Part shown: positions 24,933-37,798 of the stretch, one piece after another
How positions within the stretch are numbered: the first letter of the stretch is position 1
How the letters are laid out: every line of letters starts with the position of its first letter
DNA from: Roseateles sp. SL47
Lineage (GTDB): Bacteria > Pseudomonadota > Gammaproteobacteria > Burkholderiales > Burkholderiaceae_C
DNA: 64,000 nucleotides
Direction: 5' to 3'
NCBI RefSeq assembly: GCF_026625885.1
Contig: NZ_CP113068.1
Span: 4,464,001-4,528,000 of the forward strand
Made by a program: the position numbers and the translations under genes
Notes under the pieces: model-generated
Told to the model about the DNA's origin: nothing
The model's database searches: none
What the model saw: the letters and a program-made list of their open reading frames with translations, nothing else

Positions 24933-26278
24933 ATGCATAACAACAGCCGCACGCTCCCCCCAACGTCGTCCGTCAACGCCGGTACCGCCACGGTGTCTGT
25001 GGCCTCCAGCGCGTCTGCCACCGCTACGGCGATGGAGGCTTTGGCTACCCGCTCCACCCCCGCCGCCGCTGGCACAGGGAGGTCAGCACCCCATGCGCTG
25101 TTCCGACTGCCCGCCGTGCAGCGGGCGCTGGCCCGCATCCGCCATGGCCATCTGGACCTGACCCTGCCGGACGGCCGCACGATGGTGCTGGGGGCGCCCT
25201 GCCCGGCCCACGGGCTGCTCTGCATCTGCACCGGTGGCGCCCGCTGCTGCGCCTGTGCATGGAAGGCGACCTGGGCCTGGCCTTCTCTTTCCGCGATGGG
25301 GACTGGAGCACCCCGGACCTGACCGCGCTGCTGTCCTTCGGGCTGGCCAATGAGTCGGCGCTGAAGAGCCAGGGGCGCTCGCGTGGCCCGGCCCGCTGGC
25401 TGGGGCTGCTGCTGCACCGGGCCAATGCCAACACCCGCCGCCGCAGCCGCGACAACATCTCGGCGCATTACGACCTGGGCAACCGGTTCTACGAACAGTG
25501 GCTGGACCCCAGCATGCTGTACTCCAGCGCGCTGTACGGGCCCGGGGCGGCGCCGGGCATGTCCCTGGAGGCGGCCCAGCAGCAGCGGCTGGACCACATC
25601 GTCTCGCTGCTGGATGTGCGTGCGGGCCAGCGCGTGCTGGAGATTGGCTGTGGCTGGGGCACCCTGGCCGCCACCCTGGCCGCGCGCTGCGGCGCCGAGG
25701 TGGTCGGCCTGACCCTATCGACCGAACAACTGGCCTTTGCCCAGGAACGCGCACGCCAGTTCCAGGTGGCGGATCGCGTCGACCTGCGCCTGCAGGACTA
25801 CCGCGATGTGGGCGACCGTTACGACCGCATCGTGTCCATTGAAATGATCGAAGCCGTGGGCGAAGCCTACTGGCCGGTCTACTTCCAGACGCTGCATGAC
25901 CGGCTCCAGCCGGGGGGGGTGGCCGTGCTGCAGGCCATCACCATCAACGAGGCGCACTTCGAGGCGTATCGCGCCAGCCCGGACTTCATCCAGCGCTGCA
26001 TCTTCCCGGGCGGCATGCTGCCCACGCCGGAACGCATGGCCGCCGAAGCCCAGCGCGTGGGGCTCACTTTCAAGACCGATGTGCGTTTTGGCCTCGACTA
26101 TGCCCGCACCCTGGCGGAATGGCGCCACCGCTTCCTGGCGCAATGGCCCTCGATTGAAGCCTTGGGCTTCGACCTGCCCTTCAAGCGGATCTGGGAGTAC
26201 TACCTCAGCTACTGCGAAGCGGGCTTCCTGGCCGGGCGGGTGGACGTGGGGCTTTACCGGCTGGAACGCCCGGCCTGA
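24933..26278 (+). pseudogene. cfa: Cyclopropane-fatty-acyl-phospholipid synthase, frameshifted
   Basis: The gene is complete in two frames. From ATG 24933 (preceded by AAGGAACG) the protein runs through LARIRHGHLDLTLPDGRTMV in one frame. The rest continues one frame over with RAALHLHRWRPLLRLCMEGD and the catalytic part: NISAHYDLGNRFYEQWLDPS, SAM motif VLEIGCGWGTLAATLA, SIEMIEAVGEAYWPVYF and YYLSYCEAGF. Joined, the product would be about 448 residues with a normal CFA N-terminal domain. The switch maps to the run of five G at 25190-25194; one extra G restores the frame. An internal start at 25259 would lose the N-terminal domain. It could be a base-calling error, a real inactivation, or a slippery site. 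CFA synthases add a methylene bridge from SAM to unsaturated acyl chains. Confidence 0.8.
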
Positions 26279-26479
26279 CAGCACCCGAAGCATCGTCGCC
26301 TTCCGCGCACTTTGTCGCGCCCCCCCGATCCTGGGGACACGTTCCCCTGTGACGGAGGCGCCCCGGCGCCCTACCATCCGGAGGACGGGATGTCAGGGAG
26401 CAAGACGAACGACCGGGCCGATGAACAGGCTTGCAGCGTTCGCATCGTCTTCGGGCCGTGAGGCTACTGGGAGATCACC

Positions 26480-28051
26480 TTGGGGAATACCGCAAGTGTC
26501 GGCAGCTGGGGCGCGCGATTCAGCATCGCGCAGCAGTTCGTCCTGTTGGTGGCCATTGCGGCCGCCATTGTTCTGGGCCTCAGCGGCATCAGCCTGGTCC
26601 GTGTCAACACCCTGGGCGAGACGGTGGACCGTCTGGCCAATGAGCAGGTGGAACGACTGCAACTGGCGCAGCGTTGGCGCAGCAACATCGCCGTGAACTC
26701 CACCCGCGTGTTTGCGGTGATCATGTCCGATGGGGACGAGTTGCAGACCTACTTCAAGGACAGCATCGCCGCCACGACCAAGGACACGTCGCAGGTGCAG
26801 AAGCGTTATGTCGAACTGGAGAAAAGCCCGGAAGGCCTGGCCATCCTCGACGAACTGAACGACGCCCGCAAACCCTACCTGGAAGCCCGCGACAAGGCCC
26901 TGGCCTTGAAAAAGAGCGGCGACTTCGCCCAGGCCAAAACGCTCGCCCAGACCCGCTATGCACCGCTGATGGACAAGTACAACGCCATCGCGGACAAGAT
27001 GGTGGCCTTCCAGGCGCGCCGGTCCGCCGACCAGGCCGACGAGGCGCTTGGCATGGTCAACAGCTATCGCTGGATCATCATCGTCTCGGGTGGGGCCGGC
27101 GTGCTGCTGCTGGCGTTCCTGGCCTGGCTGGTGGTGACGGGCATCCGGCGCTCGCTGGGCTTGGCCATGCGGGCGGTCACCGCCATCGGCGACGGCGACC
27201 TGTCGCAGGACATTCAGGTGGTGGGCCGTGGCGAGGTGGCCGACATGCTGAAAGCCACGCAGCACATGCAATCGTCGCTCTCCCGCATCGTCAGCTCGGT
27301 GCGCCAGGGCAGCGAGCAAATTGCCACCGGCTCCACCGAAATCGCCAACGGCAATGCCGATCTGAGCCAGCGCACCGAGGAGCAGGCGGCCAATCTTGAA
27401 GAAACCGCCGCCTCGATGGAGGAGCTCACCAGCACCGTGCGCAGCAACGCGGACACCGCGCAGGAAGCCGCCCGCCTGGCCACCGATGCGTCAGCGGCGG
27501 CCGCCCAGGGCGGCGTGGTGGTGGGGAATGTGGTGTCGACGATGGAGGAAATCGTCACGTCGTCGCGGCGCATCACCGACATCATCGGCGTGATCGACGG
27601 CATTGCCTTCCAGACCAACATCCTGGCGCTGAATGCAGCAGTGGAAGCCGCACGGGCCGGTGAGCAGGGCCGCGGGTTTGCTGTGGTGGCGGCGGAGGTG
27701 CGGACCCTGGCCCAGCGCTCCGCCGCAGCGGCCAAGGAAATCAAACTGCTGATCGACACCAGCTCGCAGAAGGTGGAAGCCGGCACACGGCTGGTGGACG
27801 AGGCTGGCCGCAGCATGACGGCCATCGTGTCGCAGGTGCAAAAGGTCAATGACCTGCTGGGCGAGATTTCCCATTCCACGTCCGAGCAGACGACCGGCAT
27901 CAGCCAGGTCAGTGATGCGGTGGCGCAGCTGGATCAGGTCACCCAGCAGAATGCCGCGCTGGTGGAACAGAGCGCGGCTGCGGCCGACAGCCTGCGCCAT
28001 CAGGCGGAACAGCTGGCGCAGACGGTGCGGGTGTTCAAGCTCCGGGGCTGA
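26480..28051 (+). CDS. Methyl-accepting chemotaxis protein (four-helix sensor)
   Basis: A 523-residue chemoreceptor starting at TTG 26480, with GGGAG at a good distance. Helix 1 lies at about 16-38, a four-helix-bundle periplasmic sensor at about 40-190, helix 2 at about 193-215, then HAMP (VTAIGDGDLSQDIQ) and the signalling domain with tip [20 protein letters not shown] and [20 protein letters not shown]. The end VRVFKLRG has no pentapeptide tether. The methylation helix EEQAANLEETAASMEELTST is clear. It stands alone between the lipid regulon and the M4 protease. Confidence 0.9.
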   Translation: MGNTASVGSWGARFSIAQQFVLLVAIAAAIVLGLSGISLVRVNTLGETVDRLANEQVERLQLAQRWRSNIAVNSTRVFAVIMSDGDELQTYFKDSIAATTKDTSQVQKRYVELEKSPEGLAILDELNDARKPYLEARDKALALKKSGDFAQAKTLAQTRYAPLMDKYNAIADKMVAFQARRSADQADEALGMVNSYRWIIIVSGGAGVLLLAFLAWLVVTGIRRSLGLAMRAVTAIGDGDLSQDIQVVGRGEVADMLKATQHMQSSLSRIVSSVRQGSEQIATGSTEIANGNADLSQRTEEQAANLEETAASMEELTSTVRSNADTAQEAARLATDASAAAAQGGVVVGNVVSTMEEIVTSSRRITDIIGVIDGIAFQTNILALNAAVEAARAGEQGRGFAVVAAEVRTLAQRSAAAAKEIKLLIDTSSQKVEAGTRLVDEAGRSMTAIVSQVQKVNDLLGEISHSTSEQTTGISQVSDAVAQLDQVTQQNAALVEQSAAAADSLRHQAEQLAQTVRVFKLRG

Positions 28052-30360
<2,309 letters not shown>

Positions 30361-30441
30361 GCCTCTTCCCAGACGCAAGGACACCCTGACATCGTGGTGC
30401 CACGCGCCATGGCGCCCGGGTGAATCCAGGCGCTGAAACGA

Positions 30442-30483
30442 AACGGCCCGCGCGGACCCCCAGTCCGGCGGGCCGTTTTTTTG
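30442..30483 (+). terminator. Rho-independent terminator after the M4 protease
   Basis: Stem AACGGCCCGC (30442-30451) pairs with GCGGGCCGTT (30468-30477) and is followed by a run of seven T starting at 30476. It ends four bases from the stop of the convergent cheB gene; on the minus strand the T run is weak, so it mainly serves the protease. Confidence 0.88.
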
Positions 30484-30486
30484 CAA

Positions 30487-31533
30487 TCAACCCCTCGCGT
30501 CGAAACAGGTCACTGCGTCAGCCATGGCATCCAGCGGCAGCACCTCGTCCACAGCGCCGAGTTTGATCGCCTCCATGGGCATGCCGAACACCACGCAGCT
30601 CGCCTCGTCCTGAGCCAGGGTACGCACGCCCAGTTCATGCAGCTGCTTCATGCCGCGTGCGCCATCGTCTCCCATGCCGGTGAGCATGATGGCCAAGGCA
30701 TCGCCGTTGGTGTGCTCACACAGGCTGCGAAACAGCACATCCACCGAAGGCTTGTGCCGATTCACCGGCGGACCATCCAGCACCACGGCAAAGTACTGGC
30801 CGCCCGCCTTGCGCAGCTTCATATGCTTGCCGCCGGGTGCAACGAGCACAATGCCGCGCTCCAGCCGGTCCCCGTCCCGCGCCTCGCGCACCTGCATCGC
30901 ACACAGGCCGTCCAGGCGTTCGGCAAACATCGCGGTGAATCGCTCCGGCATGTGCTGCACGATGGCAATCCCCGGCGCATCGGCGGGCAGTGCCCGCAAT
31001 ATCTGCTCAATCGCCTGAGTGCCGCCGGTCGAGCTGCCGATGACGACGGGTTTGTTGACCGACAACGCATGCGGGCCGCGCATCGAGGGCGTACGGACGG
31101 GGAGCGTGGACAGGGGCCGCGGCTTTGGCATGCGCGGGCGTGAGAGGGCCGCGGCCTTCAGGGTGCTGATCAGTTCCCGGCGGGAATCCTCCAGAAACTG
31201 ACGCAAGCCGAGTTTGGGCTTGGCAACGATGGCAACGGCACCGGCCGCCAGCGCGTCGAGGGCGATGCGGCTGCCCTCCGTGCTCAGCGATGAGCAGATC
31301 ACGGTCGGGATCGGTGCCTCGGCCATCTGTTGGCGCAAGAACGTGAGCCCGTCCATGCCCGGCATTTCAATGTCCAACAGAAGGACGTCCGGACGTTTTT
31401 TTCGAATCAAGGGGGCGGCAATCAGTGGATTGGGCGCGGTGCCAGCGAGCTCGATGCCCGCATCCCCGTCCAGCATGGCCACCATGGCCTGCCGGACCAC
31501 CGCCGAATCATCGATGACAAAAACGCTGCTCAT
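30487..31533 (-). CDS. cheB: CheB protein-glutamate methylesterase
   Basis: A 348-residue chemotaxis methylesterase/deamidase with an N-terminal receiver (Asp54 in LLLDIEMPGMDG) and a C-terminal esterase domain. The catalytic triad is seen as Ser in GSSTGGTQAIEQ, His in IVQHMPERFT and Asp in GMGDDGARGM. ATG 31533 is chosen because AAGGA lies upstream; the frame is open a little further. It is the last gene of the chemotaxis operon and follows cheR by 26 bases. Confidence 0.95.
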   Translation of the reverse strand: MSSVFVIDDSAVVRQAMVAMLDGDAGIELAGTAPNPLIAAPLIRKKRPDVLLLDIEMPGMDGLTFLRQQMAEAPIPTVICSSLSTEGSRIALDALAAGAVAIVAKPKLGLRQFLEDSRRELISTLKAAALSRPRMPKPRPLSTLPVRTPSMRGPHALSVNKPVVIGSSTGGTQAIEQILRALPADAPGIAIVQHMPERFTAMFAERLDGLCAMQVREARDGDRLERGIVLVAPGGKHMKLRKAGGQYFAVVLDGPPVNRHKPSVDVLFRSLCEHTNGDALAIMLTGMGDDGARGMKQLHELGVRTLAQDEASCVVFGMPMEAIKLGAVDEVLPLDAMADAVTCFDARG

Positions 31534-31559
31534 GCTGGGGTCCTTCCCATTTGGGGCCA

Positions 31560-32384
31560 TCACGGCCGACCCGGGTCTTTTCGAAAAGCTCCGGGCGCCA
31601 GCACGGTCAGCGGCGTGGCGCAGGCCACCCGACCTTCCGCCGTGCCAAGAAAGAACAGTCCTCCGGGACGCAGCCGTTCCAGCACACGATCCACCACAGC
31701 GCTTTTGGTTGGAGCGTCAAAGTAGATGAGCACGTTGCGTAGGAAGATCACATCGAAGCGGCCGATGTCACCGAGCGGCGCACACAGATTGAGCTGGCCA
31801 AATCGAACCTGTTGGCGCAGCGACTCGTGAATCTGAACCAGCCCTTCGCTCTCGCCCTCGCCGCGCAGGCAATAGCGCTTCAGCCGCTGCGGACTCACCT
31901 CCCTCAATCGGTCGGCCGGATAGATGCCTTGTACCGCGCTCTGCAGCACCCGCTCACTGATGTCGGTGCCGAGAATCGACCACTCGCTGGCGATGGTCCC
32001 ATTGGATTGAAGATCGGCCAGCAGCATGGCCACGCTGTACGCCTCATCGCCGAACGAGGAGGCCGCACTCCACACCGCCAGGCGCTGCGGCCGGGTGCGT
32101 TGCAGTTCGGATTGAAGCAAGGCGAAATGGGCCGGCTCGCGGAAAAAGTAGGTCTCGTTGGTGGTGAGCAGGTCAACGGCCATCTGGAACTCGCCGCCGT
32201 CATCCGGGCTCTCCAGCAAGGCCGCGTAGTCCTCGAAGTCGCCCAGGCCCAGTTGCTGCAGGCGTCCCGCGAGCCTTGAGCTGATCAGCGGCTTCTTGCT
32301 CTCGGGAAAGGACAGGCCGACGGCATCGTGCATCAGTCCGGCGATGCGTCCAAAGCTGCGATCGCAGAGTTGCGGTTGGTTCAT
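31560..32384 (-). CDS. cheR: CheR chemotaxis methyltransferase
   Basis: A 274-residue SAM-dependent methyltransferase that methylates receptor glutamates. It has the N-terminal all-alpha domain (about 1-75) and the catalytic domain with TNETYFFREPAHF, WSAASSFGDEAYSVAMLL, LGTDISERVL and RFDVIFLRNVLIYFD. The usual SAM loop Cys-Ser-Thr-Gly is replaced by AASSFGDE, a mild variation. No TPR extension. It lies 10 bases after cheW and before cheB. Confidence 0.94.
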   Translation of the reverse strand: MNQPQLCDRSFGRIAGLMHDAVGLSFPESKKPLISSRLAGRLQQLGLGDFEDYAALLESPDDGGEFQMAVDLLTTNETYFFREPAHFALLQSELQRTRPQRLAVWSAASSFGDEAYSVAMLLADLQSNGTIASEWSILGTDISERVLQSAVQGIYPADRLREVSPQRLKRYCLRGEGESEGLVQIHESLRQQVRFGQLNLCAPLGDIGRFDVIFLRNVLIYFDAPTKSAVVDRVLERLRPGGLFFLGTAEGRVACATPLTVLAPGAFRKDPGRP

Positions 32385-32394
32385 GGCGCGTCAC

Positions 32395-32904
32395 TCAATC
32401 GGCCAATGCGTGCTGGCTGGCTTCACAAAGTTCCGCCATCTCGACAATGTCAAAGGCCCGCTCGGGGTCCAGCACCACCACAAAGCGTTCGCCCCGTTTC
32501 CCCATACCGGCGATGAAGTCACGCCGCGTGGCCCCGCCAAACTGCGGTGGCGGTTCGATCTGGGACGGCTCCAGGGAGATCACCTCACTGACGGCGTCCA
32601 CCATCAGCCCGAGTTCGATGCGCTCGCCGTCTCGGACAGCATCAACGATGACGATGCAGGTTTTCTTGCCAATGTGGGCCGGTGCCCGCCCGAAGCGCGC
32701 CTTCAGATCAATGACGGGCACCACCGCGCCTCGCAGATTGATCACGCCCCGCACGAACGAAGGCATCAGCGGCACGGTGGTCACCGCGCCGTGCTGGATG
32801 ATTTCGCGCACGGTGCGGATGTCGATGGCATAGGCCTCGCCGTCGACCGTGAAGCACAGGAACTGTTGCGTGGCATCGGCCATATCGCGATCGGAAACGC
32901 TCAT
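32395..32904 (-). CDS. cheW: CheW coupling protein
   Basis: A 169-residue single-domain adaptor joining receptors to CheA. Visible blocks are QFLCFTVDGEAYAIDIRTVR, MPSFVRGVINLRGAVVPVID, FGRAPAHIGKKTCIVIVD and GLMVDAVSEVISLEPSQIEP. The GGGGGGACC before the ATG is a plausible ribosome site. It lies between a PAS chemoreceptor gene and cheR. Confidence 0.94.
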   Translation of the reverse strand: MSVSDRDMADATQQFLCFTVDGEAYAIDIRTVREIIQHGAVTTVPLMPSFVRGVINLRGAVVPVIDLKARFGRAPAHIGKKTCIVIVDAVRDGERIELGLMVDAVSEVISLEPSQIEPPPQFGGATRRDFIAGMGKRGERFVVVLDPERAFDIVEMAELCEASQHALAD

Positions 32905-32923
32905 GGGGTCCCCCCGGGCGAAA

Positions 32924-34963
32924 TCAGAAGGGCCGGAAATTGCCGTGGGTGCCGGTGCCCTTCAGCGTTGGCTGCGGCGCGGTGTTGCGCATGCCACGCA
33001 TGGGTGAATTCGGGGCGCGTCGTTCAACAAAGCCTGGAGGCATGCCGCGGGCTTGAGCTTGTGACTGTTGCCGACCGTTGTCACCCTCGAGATGGAAGAA
33101 CGCCACCGACTGCTGGAGTTGAGCCGCCTGGCTGGACAACTCTTCCGACGTGGCGGCCAGTTCCTCCGAGGCCCCGGCATTTTGCTGTGTCGCCTTGCTG
33201 AGCTGGCCCATGGCGCCGCCAATCTGCGTCACCGAGCGGCTCTGCTCCTGGGAAGCTGCGGAGATCTCCTGCACAAGGTCACTGGTCTTCTGGATGCTTG
33301 GCACGATTTCATCCAGCAGCTTGCCTGCGCGCTCGGCCGTATTGACGCTGTTGCTGGCCAGATCGCCAATTTCCTTGGCGGCCTCCTGGCTGCGCTCTGC
33401 CAGCTTGCGCACCTCCGCGGCCACCACGGCAAAGCCCTTGCCATGTTCCCCGGCACGGGCCGCCTCGATGGCCGCGTTGAGGGCCAGCAGATTCGTCTGG
33501 TAGGCGATGTCGTCCACGATGCTGATCTTCTGGGCAATCTGCTTCATCGCCGTGACGGTCTGCGTGACCGCCACGCCACCATCGGTGGCTTCCTTGCTGG
33601 CCTTGGTGGCCATCGCGTCGGTAACACGGGCGTTGTCGCTGTTCTGCGTGATGCTGGCCGAGATCATGTCGATGGAAGACGTGGTCTCTTCCACCGATGC
33701 GGCCTGTTCACTGGCGGCCTGAGACAGGCTTTGCGCCGTGGCGCTCACCTGGCTGGCGGCACCGCTCAGCGCGTCCGCGGCGCTGCGCACTTCGTCGATG
33801 ATGGAGCCCAGCTTGTCACACGTCCGATTGGCGTCATCCCGCACCTGACCAAACACACCCGAGTAGTCTCGGGTGATGCGTTGTGACAGGTCGCCCTCCG
33901 ACAGGGCCGACATCACGCGGCTCACGTCTCCGAAGATCACGGTGGTGGTTTCCAGCAGCGTATTGACGCCCTCGCACAGACGCGCCACCAAACCGGACTT
34001 GCCGTCCATCGGAATGCGTTGCGACAGGTCGCCATTACGTGCCGCCCCGGCAGCGCGTTCGGCTTCCTCCACGGCCTGCTCCAGCGCACGGGCGGAGTTC
34101 ACCTGCGCAGTGACATCCGTCGCAATCTTGACGATCTTCACCACACGATCCATCTCGTCCTTGACCGGTGCATAGACCGCCTGGATCCAGACCTCCTGCC
34201 CCGACTTGTGAATGCGCCGGAAGAGATCGTTCTGCGCCTGGCCCGCATTGAGGTCACGCCAGAACTGCGCGTACTCCGGTTTGGAGGTCAGCGCCGGGTC
34301 GCAGAACATGCGGTGATGACGGCCTTTGACCTCGTCCAGGCTGTAGCCCAAGGTGCGCAGGAAATTCTCATTGGCGTTCAGTACATGCCCGGTCAGATCG
34401 AACTCGATGTAGGCATAGCTGGCATCCACCGCAGCCAGGATGCCACGGGCATTCTGACGTTCAATTTCCTGCTCGGTGATGTCGTAACGCACCCCGAGGT
34501 ATTTCATCGGCTTGCCGTTGTCGCCCAGGATCGGCGCGATGACCGCATCCACGTAGTAGGGCGTGCCGTCCTTGGCCCGGTTCTTCACCATGCCACGAAA
34601 GATGTCTCCGCGGCCAATGGTCGCCCACATCTGCTTGAACACCTCCTTGGGCATGTCTGGATGCCGGGTGGTGTTGTGCCCATGGCCGATCAGCTCATTG
34701 CGGCTGTATTTGGACACCTCCAGGAACTTCTCGTTGATGTTGAGAATGTCCCCTTTCTTGTCCGCCTCGGAGACGATGCTGGTGAGGTTCATGATGTCGG
34801 TGCGAACCTTGAGTTCGGTTTCGACTTCTCGCAAACGGGATTCGGCTTCGGCGCGGGCCGACTCCGCCTGATGGCGTGCCGACTCGGCGGCCTGGCATGC
34901 AGCTTCAGCGGCCTCCAGGGCCTTGCCGGCGACCAGTCGGGTGATCCAGGAGGTCTTGTTCAT
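32924..34963 (-). CDS. Soluble chemoreceptor with two PAS domains
   Basis: A 679-residue methyl-accepting protein with no membrane helix. An N-terminal Ala/Glu coiled coil (about 15-60) precedes two PAS domains (about 60-175 and 180-300; [20 protein letters not shown] and [20 protein letters not shown]) of the Aer/flavin-binding style. A HAMP-like segment follows ([15 protein letters not shown], repeated as [14 protein letters not shown]), then the signalling domain with tip [20 protein letters not shown] and [20 protein letters not shown]. It probably senses an internal redox, oxygen or energy state; the cofactor is not provable here. It lies within the chemotaxis operon between cheA and cheW. 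Confidence 0.92.
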   Translation of the reverse strand: MNKTSWITRLVAGKALEAAEAACQAAESARHQAESARAEAESRLREVETELKVRTDIMNLTSIVSEADKKGDILNINEKFLEVSKYSRNELIGHGHNTTRHPDMPKEVFKQMWATIGRGDIFRGMVKNRAKDGTPYYVDAVIAPILGDNGKPMKYLGVRYDITEQEIERQNARGILAAVDASYAYIEFDLTGHVLNANENFLRTLGYSLDEVKGRHHRMFCDPALTSKPEYAQFWRDLNAGQAQNDLFRRIHKSGQEVWIQAVYAPVKDEMDRVVKIVKIATDVTAQVNSARALEQAVEEAERAAGAARNGDLSQRIPMDGKSGLVARLCEGVNTLLETTTVIFGDVSRVMSALSEGDLSQRITRDYSGVFGQVRDDANRTCDKLGSIIDEVRSAADALSGAASQVSATAQSLSQAASEQAASVEETTSSIDMISASITQNSDNARVTDAMATKASKEATDGGVAVTQTVTAMKQIAQKISIVDDIAYQTNLLALNAAIEAARAGEHGKGFAVVAAEVRKLAERSQEAAKEIGDLASNSVNTAERAGKLLDEIVPSIQKTSDLVQEISAASQEQSRSVTQIGGAMGQLSKATQQNAGASEELAATSEELSSQAAQLQQSVAFFHLEGDNGRQQSQAQARGMPPGFVERRAPNSPMRGMRNTAPQPTLKGTGTHGNFRPF

Positions 34964-35007
34964 GGCGAATGTCCTTCTACTGAGAAATGGATGTGCGTCA
35001 ATGCGCT

Positions 35008-37101
35008 TCAGACGGTGACGCGCTCTTGCGCGATGTCATTTCGCCGACCTCGGCCGGGCGAATCGGCCGCGAGTTGGCCCAGGGTGGGAACGTCGAAAAT
35101 CAATGCGACCTCACCGTTGCCGAGAATGGAGGTGCCCGCCATGCCTCGCAGGCTGTGGAACAGACGCCCCAAGGGCTTGATGACGGTCTGGTGCTGCCCG
35201 AGCAAGACATCGACCAGCACACCGAAGCGGCAGTCGCCTGCTTCCACCACCACGATGCTGCCGCGCGAGACCGTCGGACCATCGATGGCATAGAGGGCTC
35301 GCAGGCTGACCACCGGCAGCACCTGCCCGCGCAATTCAACGACACCCCGGCCGCGGGCATCCAGCAGCGCGTCGCCCGCCCGCCCCTCGATGACCTCGAC
35401 CACGGCATCCAGCGGAAAGATGAAGCGCGAGTGGCCCACCCCCACCAGGAAGCCGTCGATGATCGCCAGCGTCAGCGGCAGACGGATTTCGATGGTGGAG
35501 CCCTGCCCCTCCACACTCTTGAGCAGGACGCTGCCACGCAGGGCCTCGATGTTGCTGCGGACCACATCCATGCCCACGCCGCGCCCGCTGAGATTGGTCA
35601 CGGTGTCGGCGGTGGAGAAGCCGGGTTCAAAGATGAGCCGGAGAATGGCGCTGTCCTCGGGGACCACGCCGGGTTCCAGCAAGCCGCGCGACCACGCACG
35701 CTCCAGCACCTTGCGGCGCTGGATGCCACGCCCATCGTCGGTGATGCGGATGACGATGCTTCCCGCCTCGTGATGGGCCGAGAGGATCAGCCGGCCCTGC
35801 GGCGGCTTGCCGGCAGCCGCTCGTTGGTCCGGTGTTTCCAGGCCATGGTCGAGGCCATTGCGGACCAGGTGCATGAGAGGATCTGCAATGCGTTCCACAA
35901 CGCTTTTATCCAGTTCGGTGTCGCCGCCGAGGATGTCCAGTTGCACGGACTTGCCCAGATCCGAAGCCGTGTCACGCACCACCCGGCGGAATCTGGCGAA
36001 GGTTTCGCCGATTGGCACCATGCGCAACTGCAGAGTGCCATTGCGGATTTCTTCGATCAGGCGGCTGATCTGGCCATTGGCCTCCACCAGCTGGCGCTGC
36101 TGCGTCTGGCGTGCCAGCAGCTCGGCGCCGGCGCCAGCAATGACCAACTCCCCCAGCAGGTTGATGACGGCATCCAACCGGTGAGCCTGCACACGAATGA
36201 AGCGCTGATCTTCAGCACTGGCCGGACTGGCGGCCGATGCGGCAACGCTGCGGCGCTGTTCGTGGGACGGGCGCGGTGCTGTCTCGGCCGGTGTGCCAGG
36301 GAATGACGGGCATGGGGCCTCCGGGGGGCCCGCTGCGGCGTCGTCCTGGACACACGCCTGGAGCCCTGGGATCGGCACCTCGTGAATCTGCAGCTCGCAG
36401 TCGTCCAGCACAAAGCTGAATGCGCCCTCAATCTGCGACCGGCTCACCCCAGAGAGCATGCTGAACATGAAGGACAGATGACAGCTCTCCGGGTCGAGCG
36501 CCTCCAGCGTCGGCACGCCCGCCACGTGGCACATCGTGTGGGGAATGGTGCCAAGGCCGCCCACATAGTTCAGGACGGCAAGCGGATCCGAACCATTGCG
36601 GAACACCTCCCGGCCGAATGCGACCGACACATGCCAGAGCTGCAGCGGCGCGGTGCCGGCATCACCACGGTGACGTGGTTCGTTCTCGCTCATGGCGCTC
36701 GCACCGGCGGCCAACTGGAGTTCAGTGACGAGCAGGCCACGTTGAGCTTCCAGCGCTGCGTCGGCAGGTCTGCCGAGGGCTTCGGCGACCAGGGCGCGGA
36801 TCTGGTCATTGCAGCGCAGCAGCAGCGTGCTCAGCGCCGGTGACAACACCACCTGCCCCTCGCGCAGACGCTGGAGCAAGGTTTCAACGTGGTGGGTAAA
36901 GGCGACGATGGCATCCAGACCGAACAACCCGGCGGAGCCCTTCACGGTGTGGGCACACCGGAACAGGGCGTTCAGCAGCTCGACGTCATCCGGCTGGTCT
37001 TCGAGCTGGAGCAGCAGGGCTTCCAGGTTCTCGATCTGCTCCTCGGCCTCGCTGATAAAGGCAGGCAAGGCTTCGGTGAGGAAGTCGGCGTCCGTGGTCA
37101 T
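35008..37101 (-). CDS. cheA: CheA chemotaxis histidine kinase
   Basis: A 697-residue kinase. The HPt domain has its phosphorylated His51 in [15 protein letters not shown]2-like region follows, then a Pro/Ala linker (about 270-300), the P3 dimer helices ([20 protein letters not shown]), the ATPase domain ([34 protein letters not shown]) and the CheW-like P5 domain with [12 protein letters not shown]. The ATG at 37101 has AGGAGA upstream and overlaps the STAS stop. No C-terminal receiver is fused; the operon encodes a separate CheY. Confidence 0.95.
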   Translation of the reverse strand: MTTDADFLTEALPAFISEAEEQIENLEALLLQLEDQPDDVELLNALFRCAHTVKGSAGLFGLDAIVAFTHHVETLLQRLREGQVVLSPALSTLLLRCNDQIRALVAEALGRPADAALEAQRGLLVTELQLAAGASAMSENEPRHRGDAGTAPLQLWHVSVAFGREVFRNGSDPLAVLNYVGGLGTIPHTMCHVAGVPTLEALDPESCHLSFMFSMLSGVSRSQIEGAFSFVLDDCELQIHEVPIPGLQACVQDDAAAGPPEAPCPSFPGTPAETAPRPSHEQRRSVAASAASPASAEDQRFIRVQAHRLDAVINLLGELVIAGAGAELLARQTQQRQLVEANGQISRLIEEIRNGTLQLRMVPIGETFARFRRVVRDTASDLGKSVQLDILGGDTELDKSVVERIADPLMHLVRNGLDHGLETPDQRAAAGKPPQGRLILSAHHEAGSIVIRITDDGRGIQRRKVLERAWSRGLLEPGVVPEDSAILRLIFEPGFSTADTVTNLSGRGVGMDVVRSNIEALRGSVLLKSVEGQGSTIEIRLPLTLAIIDGFLVGVGHSRFIFPLDAVVEVIEGRAGDALLDARGRGVVELRGQVLPVVSLRALYAIDGPTVSRGSIVVVEAGDCRFGVLVDVLLGQHQTVIKPLGRLFHSLRGMAGTSILGNGEVALIFDVPTLGQLAADSPGRGRRNDIAQERVTV

Positions 37102-37406
37102 GGCGTCTCCTGACAAGGCAGGGGCTGGCGTTCATTCAGCCAGGTCGCCAGACCCAGCGCCGCGCACGCCTGTTGGAGGGGATGGCTGGGCTCGCCGATC
37201 TTCAGCATGCAGCCCCGCACGGTCAGACTGTGTTGCAGGGCCAGCAGCAACTGCACGCCGGCCGCATCCACCACATCGACCGGGCTGCCGTCCACGCACA
37301 CATCACCGCCCGCCTCCGGCACCTGGCTCACCCAGGCCAGCCACTGCGGATGCAGCGAAGCGGCGGTGTAGATGCTCAATTCAGCAGGGAGGCGCAGCGT
37401 GTCCAT
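37098..37406 (-). CDS. STAS-domain protein of the chemotaxis operon
   Basis: A 102-residue STAS (anti-sigma-antagonist-like) protein. The core is DTLRLPAELSIYTAASLHP, then VCVDGSPVDVVDAAGVQLLL. The residue normally phosphorylated in SpoIIAA-type proteins is a Ser in a D-S-x-G motif; here the motif is DAAG, so phospho-switching as in SpoIIAA is unlikely. GGAG precedes the ATG. It overlaps cheA by four bases and follows cheY by 13. Such STAS genes occur in several alternative chemotaxis clusters, where their role is unclear. Confidence 0.85.
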   Translation of the reverse strand: MDTLRLPAELSIYTAASLHPQWLAWVSQVPEAGGDVCVDGSPVDVVDAAGVQLLLALQHSLTVRGCMLKIGEPSHPLQQACAALGLATWLNERQPLPCQETP

Positions 37407-37419
37407 GCAGGCTCCAGGT

Positions 37420-37791
37420 TCAGGGGAGGACCAGCTTGGACACGGCGTCCAGCAACTGGGGAGGGTTGAACGGCTTGACGATCCACGCCTTTGCACCTGC
37501 CTGGCGCCCTCGGTTCATGGCGTCCTGCTCCCCTTCAGTCGTCAACATCACGACCGGGATGAACCGATGCTGCGGATGCTGACGAACCTGCGTCACAAAG
37601 GTGATGCCGTCCATCTTGGGCATGTTGACGTCACACACGATCAGGTGGACTTTGGGTGCCTTGGCGAGCGCCTCCAGTGCGGCCACGCCATCACCGGCTT
37701 CAAGCACGTCGTAACCGGCGCGCGCCAGGGCCAGGCGCACCACGGTGCGCAGTGAACTCGAGTCGTCAACGATGAGAATGGTCTTGGCCAT
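37420..37791 (-). CDS. cheY: CheY-like response regulator
   Basis: A 123-residue stand-alone receiver starting MAKTILIVDDSSS. The phosphorylation site is Asp54 (IVCDVNMPKMDG); the switch Thr lies in MLTTEGEQDAM and the conserved Lys in WIVKPFNPPQLL. It is placed between a receptor-like gene and the STAS gene and is the expected phosphoryl acceptor of the CheA in the operon. No cheZ or cheD is present in the cluster. Confidence 0.92.
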   Translation of the reverse strand: MAKTILIVDDSSSLRTVVRLALARAGYDVLEAGDGVAALEALAKAPKVHLIVCDVNMPKMDGITFVTQVRQHPQHRFIPVVMLTTEGEQDAMNRGRQAGAKAWIVKPFNPPQLLDAVSKLVLP

Positions 37792-37798
37792 GGCGTCC

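Noticed and set aside
34019..36306. Two plus-strand open frames opposite the PAS receptor and cheA
   Set aside because: Both are shadows; receptor and CheA motifs on the minus strand are complete.
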